A stretch of DNA of 64,000 nucleotides, taken from contig CAYPTB010000008.1 of assembly GCA_964413535.1 (NCBI GenBank), forward strand, positions 226,514 to 290,513, given 5' to 3'. The notes below the pieces were generated by a model, which did not search any database, was not told where the DNA came from, and saw nothing but the letters and a program-made list of their open reading frames with translations. This document shows positions 19,407-27,798 of the stretch, one piece after another. Numbering within the stretch: the first letter of the stretch is position 1; each line of letters begins with the position of its first letter. Origin of the DNA: CAYPTB01 sp964413535. Lineage in GTDB: Bacteria; Planctomycetota; UBA1135; GCA-002686595. The position numbers and the translations under genes are program-made.

Positions 19407-22258
19407 CGCGGACTTGGTCTTCGTCCTCCGCGAGGGTCGCGATCGGGCTCGCGGGGCTGTGCCTCCTCGGCGGCTCCGCCTCCGCCTCGGGCGACGTCGT
19501 CGTGCGAGCGGGAACGATCCATTCGATGGACGCCGGCGGCGGAACCATCGCGAACGGCGCGCTCTTGATCCGCGACGGGAAGATCGTGCGCGTCGGAGCG
19601 GACGTGGTCGCGCCCCCGGGCGCGCACGTCGTCGACTACGGGCCGGACGCCGTCGTCGTGCCGGGCTTCGTCGCGGCGGACTCGGGTCTCGCCACGGGTC
19701 GTCCGCCGCGGCGCACTGCCGAGCCCGGCCTGTCGGCGCTCGACGGCTTCGACTTCTACGGGAAGTACGACGTCGCGCTCTCGGGCGGAGTCACGTCGGC
19801 CTACTTGAAGCCGGCGACCGGGCGCCTGATCGCGGGACAGGGAGCAGTGGTCAAGCTCGGCGGCTCCGATCCCGCGCGGCGGGTGTTGGTCGCGACGGCG
19901 GTGCTGCACGGATCGATCTCGGCCGACGCGCGCGCGACGCCCGGCTACTGGGATCCGCCGCTGCCGCCGGGAGTGGACAGCGGTCTCGGTTGGGCGAAGC
20001 CGCAGCTCCCGAACTCGACGATGGGGGCGATCGTGGCGCTGGAAGAGCTCCTGGCCCAGGCCCAGGCCGGCGTCGCGTCCGAGGAGTTCGGTCCGAACGC
20101 GCCGCGCGACCTCGCCCCCCTGCTCGCGCAGCGGACGCCCTGGCGCATGACCGCCGAGACGCAGGGCGAGATCCGCGCGCTGCTCGCCTTCGCGGCGAAG
20201 CACGACCTGCCGCTCGTCGTGGACGGAGCGAGCCAAGCCGCGGGCGTCGCGAGCGAGATCGCCTCCGCCGGCGTTCCGGTCGTGTTCGACGTCGTCTTCG
20301 CTCCCAACTCGCCCGGGCGCGATCGCGGCCGCTCACCCGATGATCCGTGGCCGGACTACGGGACGCCGGCCGTGCTCACGCAGGCCGGCGTGAAGGTCGC
20401 CCTGTCGCACTCGGGGTCCCTGCGGGACCTCGTCTTCGCCGCGCGGCTCGCCATGCGCGGCGGGCTCGACCGGGAAGCGGCCCTGCGCGCGATCACGCTC
20501 GCGCCCGCGGAGATCCTCGGCGCCGCCGGCCGCGTGGGCAGCCTCGCACCCGGGAAGGACGCCGACCTGGTCGTGTTCGCCGGTGAGCCGCTCGAGGGCG
20601 GCGTCGCCCTCGCGACCTGGCTCGACGGCGAACCGGTGTGGGAGCCGCGCAAGGGATCGGCCAGCGTCGTGCTCGAGGTCGACGAGCTGTACGTCGGCGA
20701 CGGCACCGTGCTGCGCCCCGGCTCGGTCTTGATGAAGGACGGACGCATCGTCGAGGTCAGCCAGCGCGTCGCGCGGCCGGACGGCGCGAAGCTCGTGCGC
20801 GGCAAGGCCGCCATGCCCGGGATGATCGACGCGCTCGGATTCCTCGGGCTCGAGAGCGCGCGCGAGACCCCGGCGGCCGACTACGCCCTCGGGCGCATCG
20901 TCGGTCCTGGCGACGACGCCGACCGACGCGTCGCGCTGTCCGGCGTCACGACCGTGGTCTTGAGTCCGCGCGGCGACAATCGCGCGGGCGTGCCGATGAC
21001 CGCCTACAAGCCCGCGGCTCGAGACGACCGGCAGGTCGTGCAGGACCCGGCGGCGGTGCGCGTCGTGTGGACGGAGCAGAACCGCCTGAAGTCCGGCCAG
21101 AACGTGCGCGACCTGCTCGACAAGGCCGTCAAGTACCGCGAGAAGTGGCAGGAGTACGCGACGAAGCTCGCGGAGTGGGAAGCCGCTCCCAAGCCCGAGG
21201 CGGGAGCGGAGAAGAAGGACGCGAAGCCGGACGAGACGAAGAAGGACGACGAAGCGCCGGAAGAGAAGAAGAACGGCGAAAAGAAGGAAGACAAGAAGAA
21301 GAAGAAGGAAGAAGAGCCGCCCGAGGCGGATCCGGTCACCGGGATCTGGGAGGCCGCGCTCGTCCGCCCGCCGCTCTCCGAGTCGTTCGCCGTCCGCATC
21401 CAGCTCTCGAACCGGAGCGGGTCCGTCGAGGGGTCGATCCGTTGCGACGGGCTCTCGGACGAGCTCATCCAGGTCGCCGGTCACTTCGACGGCTCGACGC
21501 TCACCGTCACGGGCCTGGGGACGCAGGGCTGGGTAGAGCTCACGGGCACGCCGAAGAAGGGCGTGCTCGACGCCGTGATCACCCTTGCCGGGACCTCGAT
21601 CACGATCGAGGCGAAACGCACGCGATCCGACCTTCCGCGCGCGGAGCTGCCCCCGCTGCGCGGCGCGACGGAAGAGGAGGAGGCGCCCAAGGACAAGCCG
21701 CGCCCGCCCAAGCTCGACGCGAAGCTCGAGCCGTTCCGGCGTGCCCTCGACGGTGCGGGGACGGTCGTCGTGAGCGTCGATCGCGAGGACGAGATCGAGG
21801 ACTGCGTCGACGCCTTCGCCGCGGTCGGCATCCGGCCGGTGCTCTACGGCGCGCGCGGGATTCGCTACGTCGCCGACCTGGTCGCGGACCGGATCGACGG
21901 GGTGATGCTGCGCCACCAGATCGTCGAGCACGACTGGAAGGAAGGGCTCGTGTTCCGCAACCGCTACGCCGAGCTCGAGGGCGCCGGCATCCGCATCGCA
22001 TTTCACTCCCTCGCGGAAGAGGGCGCCGCCGACCTGCCGACGATGGCGAGCTATGCCGTCGCGAACGGTCTCTCCGCGGACGGAGCGCTGCGCGCCGTCA
22101 GCGCGGGCGTGGCGGACATGTTCCACATCGACGGCCGCGTCGGACGGCTGCAGCGCGGGCTCGACGCGGACGTGCTGTTGCTCGACGGTCCGCCGCTGGA
22201 TCCGGCCACGAGCGTCCTGCGCGCGTGGGTGAACGGGGAGGAGGTCTTGCGCCCATGA
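19403..22258 (+). CDS. Fused tandem amidohydrolase-fold protein with inserted beta-rich domain (modules E1 and E2)
   Basis: A 951-residue exported protein about twice family length. Residues 30-415 form one complete amidohydrolase-like unit ending GRVGSLAPGKDADLVVFAGEPL; residues 415-951 form a second ending GRVGRLQRGLDADVLLLDGPPL. Neither keeps HxH: E1 reads VPGFVAADSGLATG and E2 reads MPGMIDALGFLGLES. Inside E2, residues about 590-644 are Lys/Glu-rich, followed by a roughly 100-residue segment (from DPVTGIWEAALVRPP to TSITIEAKRT) that alternates like a small beta-barrel and is not part of the amidohydrolase fold. It could be a heterodimer-like fusion acting as scaffold. It is coupled to both neighbours by ATGA overlaps. 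Confidence 0.87.
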   Translation: MTRTWSSSSARVAIGLAGLCLLGGSASASGDVVVRAGTIHSMDAGGGTIANGALLIRDGKIVRVGADVVAPPGAHVVDYGPDAVVVPGFVAADSGLATGRPPRRTAEPGLSALDGFDFYGKYDVALSGGVTSAYLKPATGRLIAGQGAVVKLGGSDPARRVLVATAVLHGSISADARATPGYWDPPLPPGVDSGLGWAKPQLPNSTMGAIVALEELLAQAQAGVASEEFGPNAPRDLAPLLAQRTPWRMTAETQGEIRALLAFAAKHDLPLVVDGASQAAGVASEIASAGVPVVFDVVFAPNSPGRDRGRSPDDPWPDYGTPAVLTQAGVKVALSHSGSLRDLVFAARLAMRGGLDREAALRAITLAPAEILGAAGRVGSLAPGKDADLVVFAGEPLEGGVALATWLDGEPVWEPRKGSASVVLEVDELYVGDGTVLRPGSVLMKDGRIVEVSQRVARPDGAKLVRGKAAMPGMIDALGFLGLESARETPAADYALGRIVGPGDDADRRVALSGVTTVVLSPRGDNRAGVPMTAYKPAARDDRQVVQDPAAVRVVWTEQNRLKSGQNVRDLLDKAVKYREKWQEYATKLAEWEAAPKPEAGAEKKDAKPDETKKDDEAPEEKKNGEKKEDKKKKKEEEPPEADPVTGIWEAALVRPPLSESFAVRIQLSNRSGSVEGSIRCDGLSDELIQVAGHFDGSTLTVTGLGTQGWVELTGTPKKGVLDAVITLAGTSITIEAKRTRSDLPRAELPPLRGATEEEEAPKDKPRPPKLDAKLEPFRRALDGAGTVVVSVDREDEIEDCVDAFAAVGIRPVLYGARGIRYVADLVADRIDGVMLRHQIVEHDWKEGLVFRNRYAELEGAGIRIAFHSLAEEGAADLPTMASYAVANGLSADGALRAVSAGVADMFHIDGRVGRLQRGLDADVLLLDGPPLDPATSVLRAWVNGEEVLRP

Positions 22259-23535
22259 TCGCCCTGACGACGGCTTTCCTCGCGCTCGCGTGGGGGGGAA
22301 CTCCCGGACCCGGCGAGGTCGGCGGCGCGGGTCTCGCGATCCAGAGCGCGAAGATCCTGACCTGCGCCCGCGAGGGGCCGGGCGTCGTCGACCGCGGCGT
22401 CTTGCTCGTGCGCGACGGGAAGATCGAAGCGGTCGGCCGCGCGCGCGACGTCGCGATCCCCGAAGGCTACGACGTGGTCGACGTCGGCGATCAGTGGCTC
22501 ATGCCGGGGATCATCGACCTGCACTGCCACGTGGGCGCGATCGAATCGCTGCTCGTCAACGAACTCAACGACATGGTGTTCCTCACGAACCCGGGCCTGC
22601 GCGCCTTCGTCGCCACGCGTCCGGGGAACGAACGGCTCCTCGTGGGTCTCCAGGCCGGCGTCACGACCGTGCTCGTGATCCCCGGCTCGGGCAGCAACGT
22701 CGGCGGCTGGGGCGTCCTCATCAAGACCGGTCACGACCGCTTCGAGGACATGCTCGTGCGCAACCCCGGCTCGCTGAAGGTCGCGCAGTGGGGCAACCCG
22801 GAGGGCTGGGGGCCGGGCATCAGCAAGACCTTCGAGACGTATGCGATCCGCGAGGCGTTCACGCGCGGGCTCGCCTATGCGCGGCGCTGGAAGCACTTCG
22901 AGGAGCACGGTGGCGAAGAGCCGCTGGTCGATCCGGAGTGGGAGATCTTCCGCGACCTGCTCGACAAGCGTGCGCAGGTCTCGGTGCACACCCAGGTCTA
23001 CCAAGTGGTCCTGAAGACCATCACGCAGATCAAGGGCGAGTTCGGCCTCGACGTGTACATCGACCACGGCTCGATCGGTGCTTGGCGCGCCGGCGCGCTC
23101 GCCCAGGAGATGGGCGTGCCGGCGATCTTGGGCCCGCGCAACGCCGACACGCCGGCACGCGGGTTCATGAACTGGGGCTCGCTCGACACCGAGGGCTTCA
23201 AGGGCCTTGCGGCGGGTTACCAGGAGCTCGGCCACGAGCTCGTCGGCTTCAACACGGACTCGCCGGTGATCGCCCAGCAAGAGCTGCCGGTCCAGGCCAC
23301 GATCGCCGTGCGGCTCGGCTTCGACGACAGCCAGATGGCCGCGGTGCGCGGACTGACCATCGTGCCCGCCATCGCCGCCGGGATCGACGACCGCGTCGGA
23401 AGCCTGGAGGTCGGCAAGGACGCGGACGTCGTCGTGACGAGCGGGCATCCCGCGGATCCCCGTTCCGGCGTCCAACGCGTCTGGCTCGACGGCGTGTCGG
23501 TGTACGACTCCGCGGTGGAAAGGCGCCGCTGGTGA
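22255..23535 (+). CDS. Exported amidohydrolase with intact metal ligands (module F)
   Basis: A 426-residue exported amidohydrolase (signal MIALTTAFLALAWGG). Unlike its upstream neighbours it keeps the likely metal site: MPGIIDLHCHVG gives His90 and His92, VSVHTQ His245, VYIDHGS His271 and GFNTDSP Asp335. This is the pattern of imidazolonepropionase/prolidase-like metal-dependent hydrolases, so it is probably catalytic on a C-N or related bond; the substrate is unknown. A helical insert TYAIREAFTRGLAYARRWK sits where other members carry Lys/Glu-rich coils. It ends GRVGSLEV-like (DRVGSLEVGKDADVVVTSGHP). Coupled upstream by ATGA and downstream by GTGA. Confidence 0.92.
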   Translation: MIALTTAFLALAWGGTPGPGEVGGAGLAIQSAKILTCAREGPGVVDRGVLLVRDGKIEAVGRARDVAIPEGYDVVDVGDQWLMPGIIDLHCHVGAIESLLVNELNDMVFLTNPGLRAFVATRPGNERLLVGLQAGVTTVLVIPGSGSNVGGWGVLIKTGHDRFEDMLVRNPGSLKVAQWGNPEGWGPGISKTFETYAIREAFTRGLAYARRWKHFEEHGGEEPLVDPEWEIFRDLLDKRAQVSVHTQVYQVVLKTITQIKGEFGLDVYIDHGSIGAWRAGALAQEMGVPAILGPRNADTPARGFMNWGSLDTEGFKGLAAGYQELGHELVGFNTDSPVIAQQELPVQATIAVRLGFDDSQMAAVRGLTIVPAIAAGIDDRVGSLEVGKDADVVVTSGHPADPRSGVQRVWLDGVSVYDSAVERRRW

Positions 23536-24812
23536 GAGCCGCTCGACGCGCAGGACCGCGGAGCGCGCCGCGCCGTTGGCTCGCGTTCGGGCTGGCGCTC
23601 GTCGCCGGCGCCTGTCGCTCGACCGAGCCGGCGAGTGCTCCCGTGGAACTCGTGCGCGCGCTCGAGGACGGTCAGCGCGGCATCGCGATCCGTTGCGCGC
23701 GCGTGGTCACCGCCGACGACCGGGATCGGACGTTCACTCCCGGGATGATCGCGATTCGCGGCGCGACGATCGAGTACGTCGGGCCGCCGGTCGCCGTGCC
23801 CGACGGCTACGAGCTGCGCGAGCTCGCGGGAGCTTGGGCGGTGCCGGGCATGGTGGACTTGCACACGCACATCCACACCGGCGGTTGGGCCGACATCAAC
23901 GACGGCATGCTGCCGGTCACGCCCGAGCACTCCTCGGCGCCGACGATCGTCCCCGCGAACCCGCTCGTACGGCGCGCGTGTTCGGGCGGGGTGACGACCC
24001 TGTTCGGCATCCCCGGCAGCGCGACGAGCATGAGCGGCTTCGGCGTGCTCTACAAGGCGAAGACGCGCGGCGGCTTCGAGCAGGTCGTGCTCGCGAATCC
24101 GGGCGGTCTGAAGGTCGCGCAGACCCACAACCCCGATCGCAACGCGAACGCCGTCTTGCGGAGCTGGGCGGGCCTCTCCTGGCTCCTCGAGGACGCGAAC
24201 GACAAGGCGCGCGCCGCGCTCGCGCAAGGTCGTTTCGAGCCGGCGTTCGCGAACCTGGCGAAGGTGCACGCCAAGGAGCTGCCGGTCCTGATCCACACGG
24301 CGGGCGGCGTAGGAGTCGCCAGCACCGCGCGCATGTGGCGCGTGCGCTACGACACGCGCAGTGTGCTCTCGCACGGCAGCTTCGACGGATGGAAGGCGGC
24401 GGAGTGGATCGCGGAGCTCGGAATGCCCGTCAACCACGGCCCGCGTTTGATGGACTACCTCTCGTCGCGCACGGGCCGCGTCGAGCCCACCGCGTACGCC
24501 TATTGGAAGGCGGGCGTCCCCAACTTCTCGCTCAACACCGACTCGCAGGTCGTCCCGGAGGAGGAGTTCTTCCTGCAGGGAGCGATGGCCGCCCGTCAGG
24601 GCGTCGATGGCTACCAAGCGCTGCGCGCGCTGACGATCCACCCCGCGAAGGCGTTCGGGATCGACCGACGGGTGGGCAGCCTGGAGGTCTCGAAGGACGG
24701 CGACGTGGTCCTGTGGACGGGCGATCCGCTCGATCCGCGCAACAGGGTCGAGCTGGTCGTCATCGACGGCGAGGTCCAGTACGACCGCAAGGAGGATGGA
24801 CAGTGGTCCTGA
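23532..24812 (+). CDS. Amidohydrolase lipoprotein with intact metal ligands (module G)
   Basis: A 426-residue protein with lipobox LVAGAC near residue 27, so probably a lipoprotein. The metal site is complete: VPGMVDLHTHIHTGG gives His111 and His113 (His115 extra), VLIHTAGG His255, SVLSHGSFDGW His281 and SLNTDSQV Asp337. With module F it is the only likely active member. It resembles F in the loop SGFGVLYKAK...GGLKVAQ and the DTDSxVxxxEE pattern near strand 8, so F and G probably share recent ancestry. Start GTG 23532 overlaps the upstream stop. Its 3' end contains the ribosome binding site AAGGAGG (24789-24795) of the next gene. Confidence 0.92.
   Translation: MRAARRAGPRSAPRRWLAFGLALVAGACRSTEPASAPVELVRALEDGQRGIAIRCARVVTADDRDRTFTPGMIAIRGATIEYVGPPVAVPDGYELRELAGAWAVPGMVDLHTHIHTGGWADINDGMLPVTPEHSSAPTIVPANPLVRRACSGGVTTLFGIPGSATSMSGFGVLYKAKTRGGFEQVVLANPGGLKVAQTHNPDRNANAVLRSWAGLSWLLEDANDKARAALAQGRFEPAFANLAKVHAKELPVLIHTAGGVGVASTARMWRVRYDTRSVLSHGSFDGWKAAEWIAELGMPVNHGPRLMDYLSSRTGRVEPTAYAYWKAGVPNFSLNTDSQVVPEEEFFLQGAMAARQGVDGYQALRALTIHPAKAFGIDRRVGSLEVSKDGDVVLWTGDPLDPRNRVELVVIDGEVQYDRKEDGQWS
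24789..24795 (+). promoter_or_regulatory. Strong Shine-Dalgarno deciding the start of module H
   Basis: AAGGAGG lies seven bases before GTG 24803, inside the end of module G. It supports GTG 24803 over the later ATGs at 24827 and 24842 and gives a ten-base overlap with the upstream gene. Confidence 0.6.
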
Positions 24813-26119
24813 GGCCCCCGCTCTCGATGAGCCGAATCCACATGCAGGGAATCGCGGCGCTCTTCGTCGCCGTCGCCGCCGCCTCCAGCGCGTCCGCGCA
24901 ACGCGATCTGGTCGCGCTCCGCGTCAAGCGCGCCGAGACGATCGTGCAAGGGCGCATCGAGCACGCCGTGATCCTGGTCGAGAACGGGAAGATCGTGACC
25001 ATCGGTGCGGATCTGCCCATCGACCGCGGAATCCCGATCGTCGACCTGCGCGAGTGGACGGTGATGCCCGGACTCGTGAGCTGCTCGTCGCGCATCGGCA
25101 TGGACAGCCAAGCCGGCAGCGGCTCCGAGCCGCAGCTCTTGGCATCCGCCGAGCTGTATCCGCGCGAAGAAGACTACGCGGAGCTGCTCGAGCTCGGCGT
25201 GACGACGCTCGGGTTGTATCCGGCGGGCACGGGCATTCCCGGCCAAGCCGTGGCGGTGCGTCCGCACGGCGCGACCGTGGACGAGATGATCGTTCGCGAC
25301 CACGCCTACCTGAAGATCGACCTCTTCTCGAACGCGGGATCGAAGAAGATGCTGCGCGACGGCTTCGACAAGGTCGACAAGTTCGAGGAGAAGGAAAAGA
25401 CCCGCCGCGAGAAGTGGGACAAGGAGCAGGAGAAGAAGAAGAAGAAGGACAAGCCCAAGAAGGACGACGCCAAGAAGGACGACGCCAAGAAGGAAGAGGA
25501 GGAGAAGAAGGACGAGGCCGAGAGCGACGTGTCCGAGGCGTACGTCCCCGAAACGCCCGATGCCGACGTCGTTCCCTTCCTCCAGTTGCGCTCCGGCGAG
25601 CTCTCGGCGCTGATCCACATCGACCGCGCCTCGGATTACCTTCACCTCGTCGACGCGATCGACGACGAAGAGTTCCGCTGGAACGTGCGCGTCGATCTCC
25701 GCGACGACATCGACCTGTACGAGGTTACGGAGCCGATGGGGAAGCGCGGCTTGCGCGTCGTCGTCGAGCCCGAGCTCACGCTCTTTCCCGGTACGCGCCG
25801 CGAACGCAACCTGCCGCGCGAGCTCGCCGACGCGGGCGCCAAGGTGACCTTCGTCCCGCGCTCCGACTCGGTGCGCGGACACGAGTCGTGGCGAGTGGAC
25901 GTCGGTCAGATCGTCGCCGCGGGATTCGACCGCGCCGCCGCCCTGCGCGCCATGACGCTGGAGCCGGCCGAGGTGCTGGACCTGGCCGAGCGCGTGGGGA
26001 GCCTCGAGCCGGGGAAGGACGCCAACCTCCTGTTCCTCGACGGCGATCCGCTCGGAGCCACGACGCGCGTGAAGGCCGTCATGCTGGAAGGTCGCTTCGT
26101 GTTCGGAGAGGTGAACTGA
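24803..26119 (+). CDS. Amidohydrolase-fold exported protein, metal site lost (module H)
   Basis: A 438-residue protein; the signal peptide IAALFVAVAAASSASAQ follows a short N-terminal extension. Sandwich strands (VKRAETIVQGRIEHAVILVENGKIVTIG) and the ending ERVGSLEPGKDANLLFLDGDPLG are clear. The HxH site reads MPGLVSCSSRIGMDS, so both histidines are absent, and strand 8 reads VPRSDSVRGHESW. Residues about 187-245 are extremely Lys/Glu/Asp-rich (for example KEQEKKKKKDKPKKDDAKK), a probable extended coiled coil or charged linker. It is likely non-catalytic. Gene I begins two bases after its stop. Confidence 0.86.
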   Translation: MVLRPPLSMSRIHMQGIAALFVAVAAASSASAQRDLVALRVKRAETIVQGRIEHAVILVENGKIVTIGADLPIDRGIPIVDLREWTVMPGLVSCSSRIGMDSQAGSGSEPQLLASAELYPREEDYAELLELGVTTLGLYPAGTGIPGQAVAVRPHGATVDEMIVRDHAYLKIDLFSNAGSKKMLRDGFDKVDKFEEKEKTRREKWDKEQEKKKKKDKPKKDDAKKDDAKKEEEEKKDEAESDVSEAYVPETPDADVVPFLQLRSGELSALIHIDRASDYLHLVDAIDDEEFRWNVRVDLRDDIDLYEVTEPMGKRGLRVVVEPELTLFPGTRRERNLPRELADAGAKVTFVPRSDSVRGHESWRVDVGQIVAAGFDRAAALRAMTLEPAEVLDLAERVGSLEPGKDANLLFLDGDPLGATTRVKAVMLEGRFVFGEVN

Positions 26120-26121
26120 CC

Positions 26122-27669
26122 ATGGTCCGCACGTCCTTCCGGGTGCTCGCCGCCGTCCTCCTCGTCGCCGGTCTCTTGCCCGCGTACGCGTCGCCCCGTC
26201 CCCGCGCGCAGGACGAGGGCGAAGCCGAGTCGGGCGATGGCGAAGCGGCGACCGCGAAGCCGAAGGCCGAGGAAGAGGAGCCGAAGGAAGACACCTGGCT
26301 CGCCGTGATCGGTGGCGACGTCCACACGGGTACCGGTGCGCTGCTGCGCGGCGCGACGGTGCTCGCGAAGAACGGCGTCATCGAGGAGATCGGCTACGAC
26401 CCGTGGATCCCCGAGAAGGCGGAGCGGCTGGACGCGAAGGGCCTGTCCGTCTATCCGGGGCTCATCGCGATCGAGATCAACCCCAACATCCTCCAGAGCG
26501 GTGACGGCTCCGTCGCCGAGGAAGACGCGCACGGCCACGGCGAGCTCGATCCTGCCGCGTTGGCCCTGGAGCTCTTCTCGCTCGCCGGTCGCGTCGACGG
26601 AACGAAGGCGCCGGTCGAGGACTCCTACGATCCCTTCGGGCAAGGACTCCTGCTGACCTTGTCGGCGGGCATCACGTCGGCGCTCGTCGGCAACGCCGCG
26701 ATCAAGCTCAAGCGCGGGGAGATCGACGACCTCGTGATGAGCGAAGATCGGCTGGAGACCTTCGCCTGGAGCCATCGCAACCCGGCCGGCAAGCGCGCGC
26801 TGCGCGAGAAGTTCACTGCCGCCTCGGCCTACCTGCGCGAGTATCGCGCGTGGGAAGCGACGAAGAAGGACGAGGCCAAGGAGCCGAGCAGCAAGGAGAT
26901 CGACCGGCGCGTCCTGGCGGTCTTGCGCGGCGAGGTCCGCGCCAAGTTCCCCGCCAGCGAGGTGACCGACCTCCTGGCGATCGCCCGCTTCGCCGTGGAG
27001 TTCGACTTCCGCCCCGTGATCCAGGGCTGCCAGGAGGGCTGGATCGTCGCCGACGAGCTCGGTCGTGCGGGCGCCTCCGCGATCTTGACGCCCCGCGAAT
27101 ACCGCAGCCCTGCCGAAGAGCTCGTCCGCGAGAGCGGCTCGACGATCGAGAACGCGGCCATCCTGCACCGACACGGCGTGCAGGTGGCGATCATCCCCAC
27201 GAACACGAGCATCGATCTCGGCGGCATCATGGGGCACGACCTGCTCTCGCTGCCGATCGAAGCGGCCTTCGCCGTGCGCGGCGGACTCTCCGAGCAAGCG
27301 GCGCTCGAAGCCGTCACGCTCGTTCCCGCCCGTCTGCTCGGCATCTCTCACCGCGTGGGGACGCTCGAGCCGGGCAAGGACTGCGACCTGATCGTCACCG
27401 ACGGGGATTGGCTGCACTACGAGACGTTCGTGCAGTACGCGGTCGTGGCTGGCAAGGTCGCCTACGACAAGCAGAAGGAGGTCTTCTTCTCGCACATCCG
27501 GCCGCGCGCCGTCGCCGAGGAGACCGAGCCCGAGGCCGAGGCCGAGCCCGCAGCCCCCGCCGAAACGTCCGATGAGACGCCGGATGACACGCCGGATGAA
27601 ACGCCGCCGGAGGATCCGCCCGACGGGGACGAACCGGAGCCTGAAGACGAAGAGTCCGGCGAGGGCTGA
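26122..27669 (+). CDS. Amidohydrolase-fold exported protein with acidic tails, metal site lost (module I)
   Basis: A 515-residue protein, last of the operon. Signal FRVLAAVLLVAGLLPAYA, then an acidic Glu/Lys linker (about residues 28-57), the sandwich (VIGGDVHTGTGALLRGATVLAKNGVIEEIG), the barrel, and the ending HRVGTLEPGKDCDLIVTDGDW. HxH is replaced by YPGLIAIEINPNIL, and strand 8 reads IIPTNTSIDLGG. A helical segment LREKFTAASAYLREYRAWEATKK occupies the common insert position. The last 50 or so residues are almost wholly Glu/Asp/Pro/Thr (ETSDETPDDTPDETPPEDPP), a disordered acidic tail not seen in the other members. Probably a binding or scaffold protein rather than an enzyme. Confidence 0.86.
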   Translation: MVRTSFRVLAAVLLVAGLLPAYASPRPRAQDEGEAESGDGEAATAKPKAEEEEPKEDTWLAVIGGDVHTGTGALLRGATVLAKNGVIEEIGYDPWIPEKAERLDAKGLSVYPGLIAIEINPNILQSGDGSVAEEDAHGHGELDPAALALELFSLAGRVDGTKAPVEDSYDPFGQGLLLTLSAGITSALVGNAAIKLKRGEIDDLVMSEDRLETFAWSHRNPAGKRALREKFTAASAYLREYRAWEATKKDEAKEPSSKEIDRRVLAVLRGEVRAKFPASEVTDLLAIARFAVEFDFRPVIQGCQEGWIVADELGRAGASAILTPREYRSPAEELVRESGSTIENAAILHRHGVQVAIIPTNTSIDLGGIMGHDLLSLPIEAAFAVRGGLSEQAALEAVTLVPARLLGISHRVGTLEPGKDCDLIVTDGDWLHYETFVQYAVVAGKVAYDKQKEVFFSHIRPRAVAEETEPEAEAEPAAPAETSDETPDDTPDETPPEDPPDGDEPEPEDEESGEG

Positions 27670-27798
27670 ACGCGGAGCGCAGGAGAACCCGTGCCCGATC
27701 CGTTGCCGGAAACGGACGCGGTGTCGTAGGCTAACGCTCAAGGGGGCAAAGATTTAGGTCTGTCCGGTCGGGCGCGGCCGTCTCCACCTCCATCGAAA

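Noticed and set aside
14160..27669. The amidohydrolase modules as ordinary duplicated enzymes of one pathway
   Set aside because: Most have no HxH site; a ten-enzyme pathway would need active centres, so this reading was dropped for most modules.
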